Below, piece after piece: positions 1-9,161 of a stretch of DNA of 64,000 nt; the first letter of the stretch is position 1; every line of letters starts with the position of its first letter. The translations under genes were made by a program, and so were the position numbers. The notes below the pieces were generated by a model that saw only the letters and a list, made by a program, of their open reading frames with translations, did no database searches and was not told where the DNA came from. Source of the stretch: an uncultured bacterium. GTDB taxonomy: Bacteria; Bacteroidota; Bacteroidia; Bacteroidales; Bacteroidaceae. Where the stretch lies: the NCBI GenBank assembly GCA_905214625.1, contig CAJMMQ010000005.1, forward strand, positions 42,452 to 106,451, written 5' to 3'.

Positions 1-1
1 G

Positions 2-724
2 TTTGCCATGCAGGCCATAGCCGACAGTTTGAAGGGCATAGACATCCCTGTTATGGTAAAAAATCCTGTAAATCCGGATTTGGAGCTATGGATTGGAGCC
101 ATGGAGCGCATTAATCAGGCAGGAATTAAGCGTATAGCAGCCATTCATCGCGGCTTCTCAAGCTATGACAAAAAAATTTACCGCAATCTGCCTATGTGGC
201 AAATTCCAATCGAACTGCGACGTCGCATACCAGAATTACCTATTATATGCGACCCAAGTCATATTGGCGGACGACGTGAGCTTGTGGCTCCTCTGTGCCA
301 GCAGGCAATGGACTTGGGCTTCAACGGACTTATCATTGAATGCCATTGTGATCCCGACAAGGCGTGGAGCGACGCTAAGCAACAGATAACCCCTGACATT
401 CTTGACTATATTTTAGGACTTCTCGTCATTCGTGACCAAAGTGTAACAACAGAAGGTATCAGTGCGCTGAGAAAACAGATTGACGAACTCGACAATCAAC
501 TGATGGAACTTTTGGCTAAACGGATGAGAGTATGCCGCGAAATAGGACAATACAAGAAAGAACACAACATGACCGTATTGCAGACATCACGCTACAACGA
601 GATTCTGAACAAACGCGGAGCACAAGGATCTCTGTGTGGAATGGACTCTGATTTTATCAAAACTATATTTGAGGCGGTACACGAAGAATCCGTAAGACAG
701 CAAATGGAGATTATAAACAAGTAA
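2..724 (+). CDS. Bifunctional DAHP synthase / chorismate mutase (3' part)
   Basis: The reading frame is open from the left edge, so the N-terminus is outside the window. The visible 240 residues are the end of a class I DAHP synthase barrel (GRRELVAPLCQQAMDLG and IIECHCDP, typical of the last strands), followed from about residue 150 by an AroQ-type chorismate mutase helix bundle (ALRKQIDELDNQLMELLAKR, then CREIGQYKKEH). DAHP synthase condenses PEP and erythrose-4-phosphate at the head of the shikimate pathway; the mutase turns chorismate into prephenate. The fusion is common in Bacteroidetes. Prephenate dehydrogenase follows 84 bp downstream on the same strand, so the two probably belong to one aromatic amino acid operon. 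Cytoplasmic. Confident on family; regulation by Tyr or Phe cannot be read here. Confidence 0.93.
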   Translation, partial: FAMQAIADSLKGIDIPVMVKNPVNPDLELWIGAMERINQAGIKRIAAIHRGFSSYDKKIYRNLPMWQIPIELRRRIPELPIICDPSHIGGRRELVAPLCQQAMDLGFNGLIIECHCDPDKAWSDAKQQITPDILDYILGLLVIRDQSVTTEGISALRKQIDELDNQLMELLAKRMRVCREIGQYKKEHNMTVLQTSRYNEILNKRGAQGSLCGMDSDFIKTIFEAVHEESVRQQMEIINK

Positions 725-808
725 TATGAGCATACGGAACGCACGCATCATTCTGCAATATCTGAATGGTGCGTGTCATCCGGATACTTACACAAAAAGG
801 CAACAAAC

Positions 809-1603
809 ATGAGAATACTTGTATTAGGAGCAGGCAAAATGGGAAGTTTCTTTCTCGACCTGCTCAGTTTTGAGCATGAGACAGCAGTATATGAAAAGAA
901 TCCTCAACGGCTGAGGTTTACTTATAATACGCTGCGCTTCACCACTCTTGAAGAAATAGAAGAGTTTCGCCCAGAACTGGTAATCAATGCAGCTACAGTA
1001 AAGTACACTATCTCGGCTTTCACTGAAGTGATACCGCATCTGCCGGCCGACTGTATCATAAGCGACATTTCGTCGGTAAAGACAGGGCTTAAAGACTTTT
1101 ATGAGCATTGCGGACACCGCTACGTTTCAACCCACCCTATGTTCGGACCGACATTTGCCAACCTGAACCAGTTAAGCCACGAAAATGCAATAATAATAAA
1201 CGAAGGCGACTATATGGGCCGTATTTTCTTTAAAGACCTTTACAGTCGGCTCGGTCTCAACATATATGAGTATTCTTTTGAGGAACACGACAAAACAGTT
1301 GCTTACTCGCTGAGCATACCCTTTGTCAGCACATTCGTGTTTGCTGCCGTAATGAAGCATCAGGACGCTCCTGGAACAACATTCAAGCGCCACATGAACA
1401 TTGCCAAGGGTGTGCTAAATGAAGATGATTTTCTGCTGCAGGAGATACTGTTCAATCCGTACACATCCGGACAAGTGGAAGAAATCAGAACTGAACTGAA
1501 GCAACTTCTTGAAATAATAGACAACAAAGACGCAGAAGGAATGAAGGCGTATTTAACTAAAATACGCGACAATGTTAAACGTGACATCGCCATAGACTTA
1601 TAG
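809..1603 (+). CDS. tyrA: Prephenate dehydrogenase
   Basis: Converts prephenate to 4-hydroxyphenylpyruvate in tyrosine synthesis. The chosen ATG at 809 starts directly at MRILVLGAGKMGSFF, a Rossmann dinucleotide-binding loop (GAGKMG); the upstream in-frame codons from 773 add 12 unconserved residues and are unlikely. Prephenate dehydrogenase hallmarks are the motif THPMFGP near residue 112 and DISSVK near residue 86. At 264 residues it is a compact dehydrogenase without fused mutase or ACT domain, which fits because the mutase is fused to DAHP synthase just upstream. Cytoplasmic. A stem-loop lies 10 bp after the stop. Confidence 0.92.
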   Translation: MRILVLGAGKMGSFFLDLLSFEHETAVYEKNPQRLRFTYNTLRFTTLEEIEEFRPELVINAATVKYTISAFTEVIPHLPADCIISDISSVKTGLKDFYEHCGHRYVSTHPMFGPTFANLNQLSHENAIIINEGDYMGRIFFKDLYSRLGLNIYEYSFEEHDKTVAYSLSIPFVSTFVFAAVMKHQDAPGTTFKRHMNIAKGVLNEDDFLLQEILFNPYTSGQVEEIRTELKQLLEIIDNKDAEGMKAYLTKIRDNVKRDIAIDL

Positions 1604-1613
1604 CGAGCATATA

Positions 1614-1651
1614 CATCCTCTCCGATATGGCATCACCATAAGGGGAGGATG
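1614..1651 (+). terminator. Two-tier stem-loop after tyrA
   Basis: A 10-bp outer stem (1614-1623 with 1642-1651, one G-U pair) encloses a 5-bp inner stem (1626-1630 with 1636-1640) and a 5-nt loop. There is no T-run after it, so it may be a processing or stability structure rather than a classical terminator. It separates the aromatic genes from the exported nuclease gene. Confidence 0.5.
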
Positions 1652-1679
1652 AACCTATAACCTGTAACGACTAAATATT

Positions 1680-2636
1680 ATGAACACATTTCTTTTCCTC
1701 ACAGCTTTTATTACTCTTGTTGAGTTTAACTGTGAGAACTTGTTTGACTTCCGGCACGACAGTCTTAAAAACGATATAGAGTTTACTCCCGAAGGTGACC
1801 GCAAATGGACTGAAAGAAAATATTGGAACAAACTAAACAATATATCAAAGGCAATAATTTCTTGTGGTATGGACGGAAAAGACTGGCAACTTCCAGACTT
1901 GATTGCTTTATGTGAGATTGAGAACGACAGCGTGATGCGCGATCTTACCAAACGGTCACTACTACGCAACGCAAATTATGAATATTTGGTTACAAACTCT
2001 CCCGATGAAAGAGGTATTGACGTAGCATTAATCTATGCACCAGAACATTTTCAGCCAATCATACACTATCCGTTGCGCATAAAGCCTATTGAAGACATGC
2101 GCCCGACACGCGACATACTGTATGTATCAGGAAAAGTTATTACAGACGACACTCTGCACGTATTCGTAGTTCATGCTCCCAGTAGATACGGAGGCGAAAA
2201 ACTTACCCGACCACACCGCATACAGGTTGCCAAGACATTATGTGGAGCTATCGACTCAATTCGTCTTACCAACAGCAATCCGAACATAATAATAGCCGGC
2301 GATTTTAACGACTACGCCGACAGCAAGGCACTTATGCTGCTACAGCTTCACGGTATGAAAAATGCTTCGTATGACGCAAAAGGCAGCAATGGAGCCAAAG
2401 CCACATATAAATATAAAGGCGAATGGAACAGCATTGACCACATCCTTGTGAGTTCACGACTGTTTGACATGAAGGTTTTCGGAAGGATAAACGATCAGAC
2501 ATTCATGCTTGAGCCAGACGAAAAATATGGCGGAGTACAACCATTCCGAACCTACAGGGCATGGAAATACCGTAACGGCTACAGCGACCACTTACCACTG
2601 GTTGTAAGGTTCTCGCTGCACAAACATGATAAGTAA
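1680..2636 (+). CDS. Endonuclease/exonuclease/phosphatase-family protein
   Basis: A 318-residue EEP-fold (DNase I-like) metal-dependent phosphoesterase. The catalytic strands are visible: EFNCENLFD near the N-terminus (Asn/Glu metal ligands), IAGDFND near residue 205 (Asp-Asn), WNSIDHIL near 254, and GYSDHLPL near 299 (the Asp-His pair). The N-terminus MNTFLFLTAFITLVEF is hydrophobic but runs straight into the first catalytic strand, so a cleaved signal peptide is unlikely unless the start is further upstream. Bacteroidetes members are usually annotated as exported nucleases or phosphatases; substrate is unknown. It stands alone between a stem-loop and a new promoter. Confidence 0.8.
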   Translation: MNTFLFLTAFITLVEFNCENLFDFRHDSLKNDIEFTPEGDRKWTERKYWNKLNNISKAIISCGMDGKDWQLPDLIALCEIENDSVMRDLTKRSLLRNANYEYLVTNSPDERGIDVALIYAPEHFQPIIHYPLRIKPIEDMRPTRDILYVSGKVITDDTLHVFVVHAPSRYGGEKLTRPHRIQVAKTLCGAIDSIRLTNSNPNIIIAGDFNDYADSKALMLLQLHGMKNASYDAKGSNGAKATYKYKGEWNSIDHILVSSRLFDMKVFGRINDQTFMLEPDEKYGGVQPFRTYRAWKYRNGYSDHLPLVVRFSLHKHDK

Positions 2637-2762
2637 CAAACGCATTTAATACTATCTGCATGACACTATGTCTTGCCATAAAAACAATGTATCGACAGTT
2701 GGAAAAGTAATAAAATTACGTGAAAATCAATTTCATTAATAGTATGTTTGAGGCAAAATAAG

Positions 2763-2770
2763 TATATTTG
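2763..2770 (+). promoter_or_regulatory. -7 promoter element for the rhodanese gene
   Basis: TATATTTG is an exact match to the Bacteroidetes -7 box TAnnTTTG, 18 bp before the ATG at 2789. A TTTG occurs at 2747-2750 but the spacing of 12 is too short for a proper -33 box. Confidence 0.4.
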
Positions 2771-2788
2771 CGAAATATTTATTATTTT

Positions 2789-3178
2789 ATGAACAGATTA
2801 ATTTTATCAATAATGACTTTAATTTCAGGCAGTTTGTGCAGCTGCGGACAACAAAATTTCAAAACGGTTGATGCCAATGAATTTGAAAACGCGATTTCAT
2901 CAGACAGCGTTCAGTTGCTTGACGTAAGAACAGCAGAAGAATATAATGAGACACACATAGCAGCCGACAGTGTTATTAACATTGACAAACTGCAACCTGA
3001 CTTTATGATAAAGGCTCGCCAAATACTGAATAAAGAAAAAACAGTTGCGGTTTACTGCCGAAGCGGAAGACGAAGCGCTGATGCCGCAAAGCTGCTCTCT
3101 GAAGACGGATATAAAGTTATAGACCTGGACGGAGGTATAATTGAATGGGAAAAGAGAGGTAAGAAAACTTGTAAATGA
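2789..3178 (+). CDS. Rhodanese-like lipoprotein
   Basis: A 129-residue single-domain rhodanese. The start at 2789 gives a lipoprotein signal (hydrophobic run ending SLCSC), so the protein is probably lipidated and outside the cytoplasm; an upstream TTG at 2768 lies inside the -7 box and is rejected. The domain shows LLDVRTAEEYNETHI and the active-site loop CRSGRRSA with the catalytic cysteine, then a DGGIIEW end. Rhodaneses move sulfane sulfur; the natural donor and acceptor cannot be told. The next gene starts 42 bp downstream on the same strand. Confidence 0.85.
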   Translation: MNRLILSIMTLISGSLCSCGQQNFKTVDANEFENAISSDSVQLLDVRTAEEYNETHIAADSVINIDKLQPDFMIKARQILNKEKTVAVYCRSGRRSADAAKLLSEDGYKVIDLDGGIIEWEKRGKKTCK

Positions 3179-3220
3179 CTTTAATTTATGCCTTAAAATA
3201 AACATAAATCTAAAAACAAT

Positions 3221-4735
3221 ATGAACAACTTAAAAAGAATTATCGTCCTGAACAGTTTGTTGGTGATGCTGACTCAACTGTTAGCACAAGGGCCTAACAA
3301 CAGCGGAACTTATTACAAGAACGCCGACGGAAAGAAAGGCAGCGAACTGAAAACGATACTTTCTGAAATAATCCGAAATCACAAAGAATTGTTTTACGAT
3401 AACTTGTGGGACTGTTTCAGAACAACAGATGTACGGAATGACGGAAAAGTCTGGGATATGTATTCTGGTATAACAAACTTTACTTTCGGCACCGATCAGG
3501 CAGGAAACTACAAAAAAGAAGGAGATGTATATAACCGGGAACACTCTATGCCTAAAAGCTGGTTTAATGATGCTGAGCCAATGTATACAGACCTCGTTCA
3601 TCTTGTCCCGACCGACGGATACGTTAACGGAAGACGAAGCAACTATCCTTTTGGCGAAACAGACAGTCCTACATATACATCATCAGGAGGTTTCAGCAAG
3701 TTAGGCCCTTCATCTGTAAGCGGATACACAGGCATAGTATTCGAGCCAAATGATGAATACAAAGGCGATTTCGCACGCATCTATTTCTACATGGTTACAT
3801 GCTATGAAGAAAATGTGTCGACATGGAACAGCGATATGCTGGCTCACAACAAGTATCCGGCATTAAGCGGATGGGCATTGAAGATGTTGCTGAAATGGGC
3901 TGCAGAAGATCCGGTAAGCCAAAAAGAGATCGACCGTAACAATGCGGTATATGAATTGCAGCAAAACCGTAACCCTTATGTCGACTATCCGGGACTTGAA
4001 CAATATGTATGGGGAAACAACACGGCAGACAATTTCAGCTACGACAACTACGTTGCACCTGATATAGAGCCTACACCTGACCCGGATCCAGGACAAGAAC
4101 CGACGGACGGCGAACAAATTTACAGAAAGGTGACATTGGCCGATGAACTCATTGCCGGATATGGTTATATCATAGTGTGTGAAGAAGCCGGCACCGCACT
4201 GGCTGAAAGCGGAAACAATATAAGAAACAGCGCAACAGTGGATGTGTCTGACAATCAGGTAACTACAGAAGTTAACAAAAACGGCAAGCCTTACCAGCTC
4301 ATTCTCGGAACCGTTAACGGAGCTTATACTTTCTATGACGCAACAGAAAACGTTTATCTGTCGCTCAACAACAATGGAAACAACCTTGGAAACAGCGATA
4401 ATACTGCAACAGAAAATGCACAATGGACAATTAATGTTAACGGCGGAAGCACAGAAATAAGCAACAAAGCGTATCCAGAAAGATACATCAACTATAACAA
4501 AACGAGCCCGCGCTTTGCCTGCTATAAAACCAGTAGTCAACAAACAACAGTATGTCTTTATAAAAATACCGTATCGACAGGTATTGAAAACATAAACAAC
4601 GGCATTAATGAAAAGATTGACGTATATAATCTTGCCGGACAGAAGATACGCTCTAACGTAAACGCAGACAACGCCCTAAACGGTCTGACAAACGGCATTT
4701 ACATAATAAATAAAAAGAAATATGCCGTAAAATAG
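3221..4735 (+). CDS. Secreted endonuclease I with T9SS-type C-terminal domain
   Basis: 504 residues. Signal peptide ending near LTQLLAQG. Residues ~25-250 are an endonuclease I (EndA/NucM) domain with the beta-beta-alpha-metal signature REHSMPKSW near residue 107 and DLVHLVPTDG near 126. A Pro/Asp-rich linker (~288-300) leads to a beta-rich middle region (~305-450). The last ~55 residues (GIENINNG, then IDVYNLAGQKI and LTNGIYIINKKKYAVK) look like a type A T9SS sorting domain. Inference: exported through the type IX system to the surface or medium, where it degrades DNA or RNA for nutrients or defence against extracellular DNA. Confidence 0.87.
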   Translation: MNNLKRIIVLNSLLVMLTQLLAQGPNNSGTYYKNADGKKGSELKTILSEIIRNHKELFYDNLWDCFRTTDVRNDGKVWDMYSGITNFTFGTDQAGNYKKEGDVYNREHSMPKSWFNDAEPMYTDLVHLVPTDGYVNGRRSNYPFGETDSPTYTSSGGFSKLGPSSVSGYTGIVFEPNDEYKGDFARIYFYMVTCYEENVSTWNSDMLAHNKYPALSGWALKMLLKWAAEDPVSQKEIDRNNAVYELQQNRNPYVDYPGLEQYVWGNNTADNFSYDNYVAPDIEPTPDPDPGQEPTDGEQIYRKVTLADELIAGYGYIIVCEEAGTALAESGNNIRNSATVDVSDNQVTTEVNKNGKPYQLILGTVNGAYTFYDATENVYLSLNNNGNNLGNSDNTATENAQWTINVNGGSTEISNKAYPERYINYNKTSPRFACYKTSSQQTTVCLYKNTVSTGIENINNGINEKIDVYNLAGQKIRSNVNADNALNGLTNGIYIINKKKYAVK

Positions 4736-4825
4736 TTATACGGAAACAAATATACGCAGACAACAAATACAAAAAAGTCGAATAACAAAACCAAAAGTTA
4801 TACTTACTGCATAAGTACAAACAAA

Positions 4826-4858
4826 GAGGGACAAACCAAGAACGGTTTGCCCCTTTTC
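4826..4858 (+). terminator. Terminator between convergent genes
   Basis: Stem GGGaCAAACC (4828-4837) with GGTTTGcCCC (4844-4853), one mismatch, 6-nt loop, followed by TTTTCGTTT. It ends the endonuclease I transcript; the SDR gene converges from the right. Confidence 0.65.
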
Positions 4859-4989
4859 GTTTATGTAAAAATAAATATGATGCAGATTGTATTATCCAAC
4901 AAATCAAAGGATTATCAGAAACTCCACTGTAATCCGATTAGCAACAGCGTACAAGGATAACAAGATTGTCTAATACACAGAACAGCTCA

Positions 4990-5772
4990 TTATGACAGAT
5001 GCTCCACCCTCTCAGGATTGCGGTCGATAACCGTGCCGTTAGCCTGGTGTGTGGCAAGAACAAGCACCTCTGCAATCTGGACATGCTCCGGGGCACTGGC
5101 TGCATAAAAAGCCACATCGGCTATATCATCACCGGTAAGAGGCTGAACACCTTTATATACATTGTCGGCCTTCTCCTGATTTCCATGGAATCTGATGACG
5201 CTAAAGTTGGTTTCAACCAATCCTGGCTTAACATTTGTCACACGCACAGCCGTATGTGCAACATCGATACGCAATCCGTCTGAAAGCGCCTTCACAGCAG
5301 CCTTTGTGGCACAATAAACGTTTCCTCCGGCATATGCAGCGTCACCGGCCACAGAACCTATATTAATAACATGTCCCCTGTTGCGCTCCACCATTGCAGG
5401 AACAACGAGGCGTGTCATTGTTAGCAGCCCCTTTATGTTAGTATCAATCATGGTAGCCCAGTCATCCATGTTGCCCTCATACTCCTTGTCGAGTCCTAAT
5501 GCAAGACCGGCATTATTTATCAGCACATCGATATTCTTCCACTTTCCATGCAAAGACTCAACGGCAGACACAGCAGCCTCGCGGTCTCTAACATCGAATG
5601 CCAAAGGCAGCACGTCTGCTCCACATTCCTTTACCTTGGCACATATAGCCTTGAGTTTTTCTTCGTTACGTCCTGTAAGGATTAAATCGTAACCACCCTC
5701 GGCAAACTTACGCGCACAAGCCTCGCCAATACCGCTTGTGGCACCGGTAATCAAAACAACCTTTTTTTCCAT
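4990..5772 (-). CDS. SDR-family oxidoreductase (YdfG-like)
   Basis: 260-residue classical short-chain dehydrogenase: TGATSGIG cofactor loop near residue 9, NNAG near 88, catalytic Ser in the INIGS segment near 139, and YCATK (Tyr and Lys) near 155. TGRN after the second strand suggests NADP(H). The start MEKKVVLITG at 5772 is chosen; an upstream extension to 5859 overlaps the preceding gene and is not conserved-looking. Overall like YdfG/3-hydroxy acid dehydrogenases, but the substrate cannot be assigned. The epimerase-like gene ends 5 bp upstream, so both are co-transcribed. Confidence 0.82.
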   Translation of the reverse strand: MEKKVVLITGATSGIGEACARKFAEGGYDLILTGRNEEKLKAICAKVKECGADVLPLAFDVRDREAAVSAVESLHGKWKNIDVLINNAGLALGLDKEYEGNMDDWATMIDTNIKGLLTMTRLVVPAMVERNRGHVINIGSVAGDAAYAGGNVYCATKAAVKALSDGLRIDVAHTAVRVTNVKPGLVETNFSVIRFHGNQEKADNVYKGVQPLTGDDIADVAFYAASAPEHVQIAEVLVLATHQANGTVIDRNPERVEHLS

Positions 5773-5777
5773 TTTTG

Positions 5778-6869
5778 TTATTTCATTTCTAAAAGAATCT
5801 GCACAATACGCTCTGCCGTGCGGCCGTCCCAACGGTCGGGCAACGAGCACTTTTTCCAATTTCCGCCAACCATATCGGTAACAGCCTCAGCCAATTTATC
5901 AGCATTTTCGCCAACAAGCACGTTAGAGCCGCATTTTACCGTCTCGATATGCTCTGTATAGCTATTAAGCGTTATACACGGAATATTGTTGAACGTTGCC
6001 TCTTCTGCAACATTGCCCGAATCTGTTACTATGCCCATTGCATTAGCCGTAAGATAGCCAAACTCCAGATAAGACAGTGGCTCGATAATGACAAGGTTAC
6101 CACATTCAGCCGCAAACGGCTCAACAACAGCCTTAGCAGCTGCACGCAGAGGCGCCACAATCTTGACATTGCCGGCAGCACGACACATGGAAACAACCAT
6201 GTTCTTCAGATTTTCGGCATCGGCAATGAGAGCCTTACGGTTAAGAGTGAACACAATGTAGCTGCCATCGCAAATGCCAAGTTCGCCAAGAACGGCGGGA
6301 CGCACAAAGCGTGAGCGGTTGTAGCGCAGTGTGTCCATAAGGATGTTGCCAACCATATAAACCTGCGACAGCTCTGCACCCTCGCGCGTAACGATGCTGT
6401 TGCTGCCCATACCGGCCGTGAAAAGGAGGTCTGAAAGGCCGTCGATTACAAGACGATTGATTTCCTTCGGCATGCTTATGTCAAACGAGCGTGTGCCGGC
6501 AACAAGGTGCGCAAGTGTAACGCCATGCTTCTTTGCAACAATGGCAACGGCCATTGTTGACGCCAAATCGTCTACAACGATAACCACGTCAGCCGGATTG
6601 GCGTCAATATATTTGTCAAACTCGGCCATGACACGGCCTGTAAGCTCATTAAGACTGACACAATCGACACCCAGATAAACATCAGGCTCGCCGATTTCGA
6701 GGTCACTGAAAAGGGACGCCTCAAGCGTGGCATCTTCTTTTGTTCCTGTGTATACCAGACGATAGTCAATCTCACGGCCTTCTTCCCTGGCCTTGATTAC
6801 GGCTCTGACAAGCGGAGCAACTTTAATAAAGTTAGGCCGTGCGCCGGCAACTATACATATATTCAACAT
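5778..6869 (-). CDS. UDP-GlcNAc 2-epimerase-like protein with degenerate active site
   Basis: 363 residues with the overall layout of non-hydrolysing UDP-N-acetylglucosamine 2-epimerase (WecB/MnaA): AGARPNFIKVAPL at the start, an Asp at 101 in place of the HGDT motif, NxxMDTL near 175, and SGNVAEEA near 284 (canonical SGGxQEE). The start MLNICIVAG at 6869 is preferred over 6905. By eye, canonical catalytic positions are changed: VEAGLR reads LVAGTR (Glu to Val123), PEExNR reads PKEINR (Glu to Lys135), TGHRRE reads TLNRKA (His to Asn210), and PVHxNP reads PLRAAA. It is full length and undamaged, so not a pseudogene. Either a different sugar-nucleotide reaction or a binding/regulatory role is possible. 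Followed immediately by an SDR. Confidence 0.8.
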   Translation of the reverse strand: MLNICIVAGARPNFIKVAPLVRAVIKAREEGREIDYRLVYTGTKEDATLEASLFSDLEIGEPDVYLGVDCVSLNELTGRVMAEFDKYIDANPADVVIVVDDLASTMAVAIVAKKHGVTLAHLVAGTRSFDISMPKEINRLVIDGLSDLLFTAGMGSNSIVTREGAELSQVYMVGNILMDTLRYNRSRFVRPAVLGELGICDGSYIVFTLNRKALIADAENLKNMVVSMCRAAGNVKIVAPLRAAAKAVVEPFAAECGNLVIIEPLSYLEFGYLTANAMGIVTDSGNVAEEATFNNIPCITLNSYTEHIETVKCGSNVLVGENADKLAEAVTDMVGGNWKKCSLPDRWDGRTAERIVQILLEMK

Positions 6870-7084
6870 AACAAATAAAATAAACTGGGAAACGGATAAA
6901 CACATCCGACATATGTTTCGCTAATAACGTGAGAAGCCACAAAAGCCTGCATACAATCATCATGACGAAACACGACAGCAGAAATGACATCCCGGCTGAA
7001 AACATCCTGACCGACTATGCCTTTCTGACAGGAACATTATTATATTTTTCCGGTTCTCCTTTATACCATAAAATTTTAAAGTTA

Positions 7085-8038
7085 TTATTCTGACTTAAAC
7101 AAATCTTTTATACCGCCGATGCTGCCCATAAGGTTAGTGGCCTCGTAAGGCAGATAAACGGTCTTGGTCTTGTCGCCGCTGGCAACGTCTTCAAGCATCT
7201 TGATATACTTCTGCGCCAACAGATAATTGGCAGGATTGGTGCTCTTGCCCACAGCTTCGGTTATCTTCTGTATGGCTATTGCCTCTGCCTCAGCCTTGCG
7301 TATCTTTGCCTGTGCCTCACCCTCGGCATTGAGTATGGCCATCTGCTTATCGGCTTCGGCCTTGTTTATGATGGCTGTCTTCTCGCCTTCCGACTTCAAT
7401 ATTGCAGCAGCCTTCTCACCTTCGCTTGTAAGAATGGTGGCACGCTTGTTGCGCTCTGCCTGCATCTGCTTCTCCATTGCCTGAAGCACGCTCTCCGGAG
7501 GAGTGATGTCCTGGAGTTCAACGCGGTTAACCTTAATACCCCATTTGTTGGTAGCATCGTCGAGCACGGCGCGCAGTTTGGTGTTTATCGTGTCGCGCGA
7601 TGTCAGAGTCTGGTCGAGTTCAAGCTCACCGATGATGTTACGCAGTGTAGTCTGCGTAAGTTTCTCAATGGCGTTAGGCAGATTGCTTATCTCGTAAACG
7701 GCCTTAAACGGGTCAACAATCTGAAAATAAAGCAGAGCATTAATCTGTGTCTGCACATTATCTTTTGTGATTACGTTCTGCTTGTCAAAGTCGTAAACCT
7801 GCTCGCGTAAGTCTATGGAGTTGCTGTAGATATAACGGCCGCGGCGCAAGGTTACAATCTCCTTTGCGCGGTCAATAAACGGAATTATGATGTTAATTCC
7901 CGGTTTAAGCGTGGCGTAATATTTGCCAAGTCGCTCTATTATCTTTGTCTCTGACTGAGGTATGATGACAAGACTCTTCTTAACCACGATAAGCGCACAT
8001 ATTATGAGCGCGATTAGGATGTAAACAACGATGTCCAT
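7085..8038 (-). CDS. SPFH/Band 7 (stomatin-like) membrane protein
   Basis: 317 residues. One N-terminal membrane segment (~3-22), then the SPFH domain (SETKIIERLGKYY; KPGINIIIPFID; RRGRYIYS), then a long Ala/Glu/Lys-rich coiled coil with repeats of ILxSEGEKAAAI from ~200 to 265. This is the QmcA/stomatin type that forms membrane-associated oligomers and scaffolds proteases or lipid domains. Its NfeD partner is encoded 27 bp upstream on the same strand, the usual gene pair. Exact role unknown. Confidence 0.88.
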   Translation of the reverse strand: MDIVVYILIALIICALIVVKKSLVIIPQSETKIIERLGKYYATLKPGINIIIPFIDRAKEIVTLRRGRYIYSNSIDLREQVYDFDKQNVITKDNVQTQINALLYFQIVDPFKAVYEISNLPNAIEKLTQTTLRNIIGELELDQTLTSRDTINTKLRAVLDDATNKWGIKVNRVELQDITPPESVLQAMEKQMQAERNKRATILTSEGEKAAAILKSEGEKTAIINKAEADKQMAILNAEGEAQAKIRKAEAEAIAIQKITEAVGKSTNPANYLLAQKYIKMLEDVASGDKTKTVYLPYEATNLMGSIGGIKDLFKSE

Positions 8039-8065
8039 TTTACAAAAGATTATTAGGTTATTAAA

Positions 8066-8515
8066 TTAAACTCTCTCTACTGTGATGATAATGCTCTCGC
8101 GCCCTATCACCTTCACATTCTGTCCTACGGCCACACTCCCTCCGTCGGCCGAAACTGCTTTCCAGTCGTCGCCGTCGATTGCCACGCGGCCAAATCCGCC
8201 CTCAACAATAGTTTCGCTCACACGGCCAGTACGGCCAATTATCGCATCAGCATTGCTTAGACGCTCCTTATGACTGCCATGAATGTATTTCAAGGCAAAG
8301 GGACGGACAAAGAATATGCACAAGACTGAAAACAGCACGAAAAGAAACAACTGCAGATAAAAACTTGGCGCAAACAGCGATACAACCATAGTGAGCAGTG
8401 CTCCAATAGAAAAACACATAACATAAAAATCACCGTTTGTAAGCTCAAGAATCAGGCAGATAATAGCTATCAGTGTCCACATCTGCCACAGGTTATCGGC
8501 AAAATATTCAATCAT
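8066..8515 (-). CDS. NfeD-family membrane protein
   Basis: 149 residues. Two or three membrane segments in the first ~75 residues (LWQMWTLIAIICLILEL; FSIGALLTMVVSL; LFLFVLFSVLCIFFV) and a C-terminal OB-fold (~90-149: GRTGRVSETIVEGGFGRVAIDGDDW). Short NfeD without the ClpP-like protease domain. NfeD proteins act with SPFH partners, here the next gene. A near-consensus promoter lies upstream. Confidence 0.87.
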   Translation of the reverse strand: MIEYFADNLWQMWTLIAIICLILELTNGDFYVMCFSIGALLTMVVSLFAPSFYLQLFLFVLFSVLCIFFVRPFALKYIHGSHKERLSNADAIIGRTGRVSETIVEGGFGRVAIDGDDWKAVSADGGSVAVGQNVKVIGRESIIITVERV

Positions 8516-8537
8516 ACAAATTAAGTTTATTTATTTG

Positions 8538-8569
8538 CGAAGATAATGAAAATTATTCGTTCTGACAAA
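8538..8569 (-). promoter_or_regulatory. Promoter of nfeD-SPFH operon
   Basis: Minus strand TTTG (8566-8569), 20-nt spacer, TATCTTCG (8538-8545; one mismatch to TAnnTTTG). The start codon of the NfeD gene is 23 bp downstream. Confidence 0.5.
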
Positions 8570-8659
8570 TAATAAGGAACAAATTAAGCATATAAAACAC
8601 TATGCAGGCGCATGATGCCACACATAAAGGCGTGCAGAGCTACTGAAGCCACAAATTAC

Positions 8660-8690
8660 ACGTGGCCGACTTCACAGCCGGCCACGTTTT
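8660..8690. terminator. GC-rich hairpin terminator
   Basis: Perfect 9-bp stem (8660-8668 with 8679-8687), 10-nt loop, flanked by A/T tracts on both sides. It lies downstream of the DUF2023 gene on the minus strand and upstream of nfeD, so it probably ends the flavodoxin transcript. Confidence 0.65.
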
Positions 8691-8762
8691 AATTTATACA
8701 AAAACATTATGAATTTTACTTAGCGAACAAGATTTCTAAAAAAGTTTACCATCTACTTTAAG

Positions 8763-9146
8763 TCATTGTGCTTTCATACAACTGCGGCACTTGCGTTCAC
8801 AATAGCGCTCACACTGTGCGCAGATATCATATCCGAGCATTGCCCCGAGGATGAAGTCTTCTTCGGGCGACAATTGGCTCAACGGACGTGTGACCATGAG
8901 ACGGATAGCCTCGAGACACTCCTTGCGGCCGAAAAACAGGTTTATGCGGTCGTTGCCCACCGGCTGAAGTATATAGCTGATGTTCTGGCGCTGAAGACGC
9001 GCCGTGGCATAGCCTTCATATCTCTTGTTGAAAGTAAAGAGCACCATACGGCGCACGCCTTTCTTATATTCGTAAATATGATTCATCAGCACCTTCATGT
9101 CGGGTGGCAGTATCTCTGTTATTATGGCATCCGTTTTCATCGTCAC
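8763..9146 (-). CDS. DUF2023 family protein
   Basis: 127-residue conserved Bacteroidetes protein, matching DUF2023 in its [13 protein letters not shown] start and its habit of following flavodoxin genes; fldA ends 15 bp upstream. The C-terminus carries a cysteine cluster ([17 protein letters not shown], six Cys in ~16 residues) that could bind a metal or Fe-S cluster. Inference: a partner in flavodoxin electron transfer. An alternative ATG two codons in (9140) is equally possible. Confidence 0.75.
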   Translation of the reverse strand: MTMKTDAIITEILPPDMKVLMNHIYEYKKGVRRMVLFTFNKRYEGYATARLQRQNISYILQPVGNDRINLFFGRKECLEAIRLMVTRPLSQLSPEEDFILGAMLGYDICAQCERYCERKCRSCMKAQ

Positions 9147-9161
9147 AACTATTTTTACATA

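Noticed and set aside
5778..6869. Epimerase pseudogene
   Set aside because: Full length, no frameshift or stop, sensible codon use and tight coupling to the SDR; substitutions look adaptive rather than decay.
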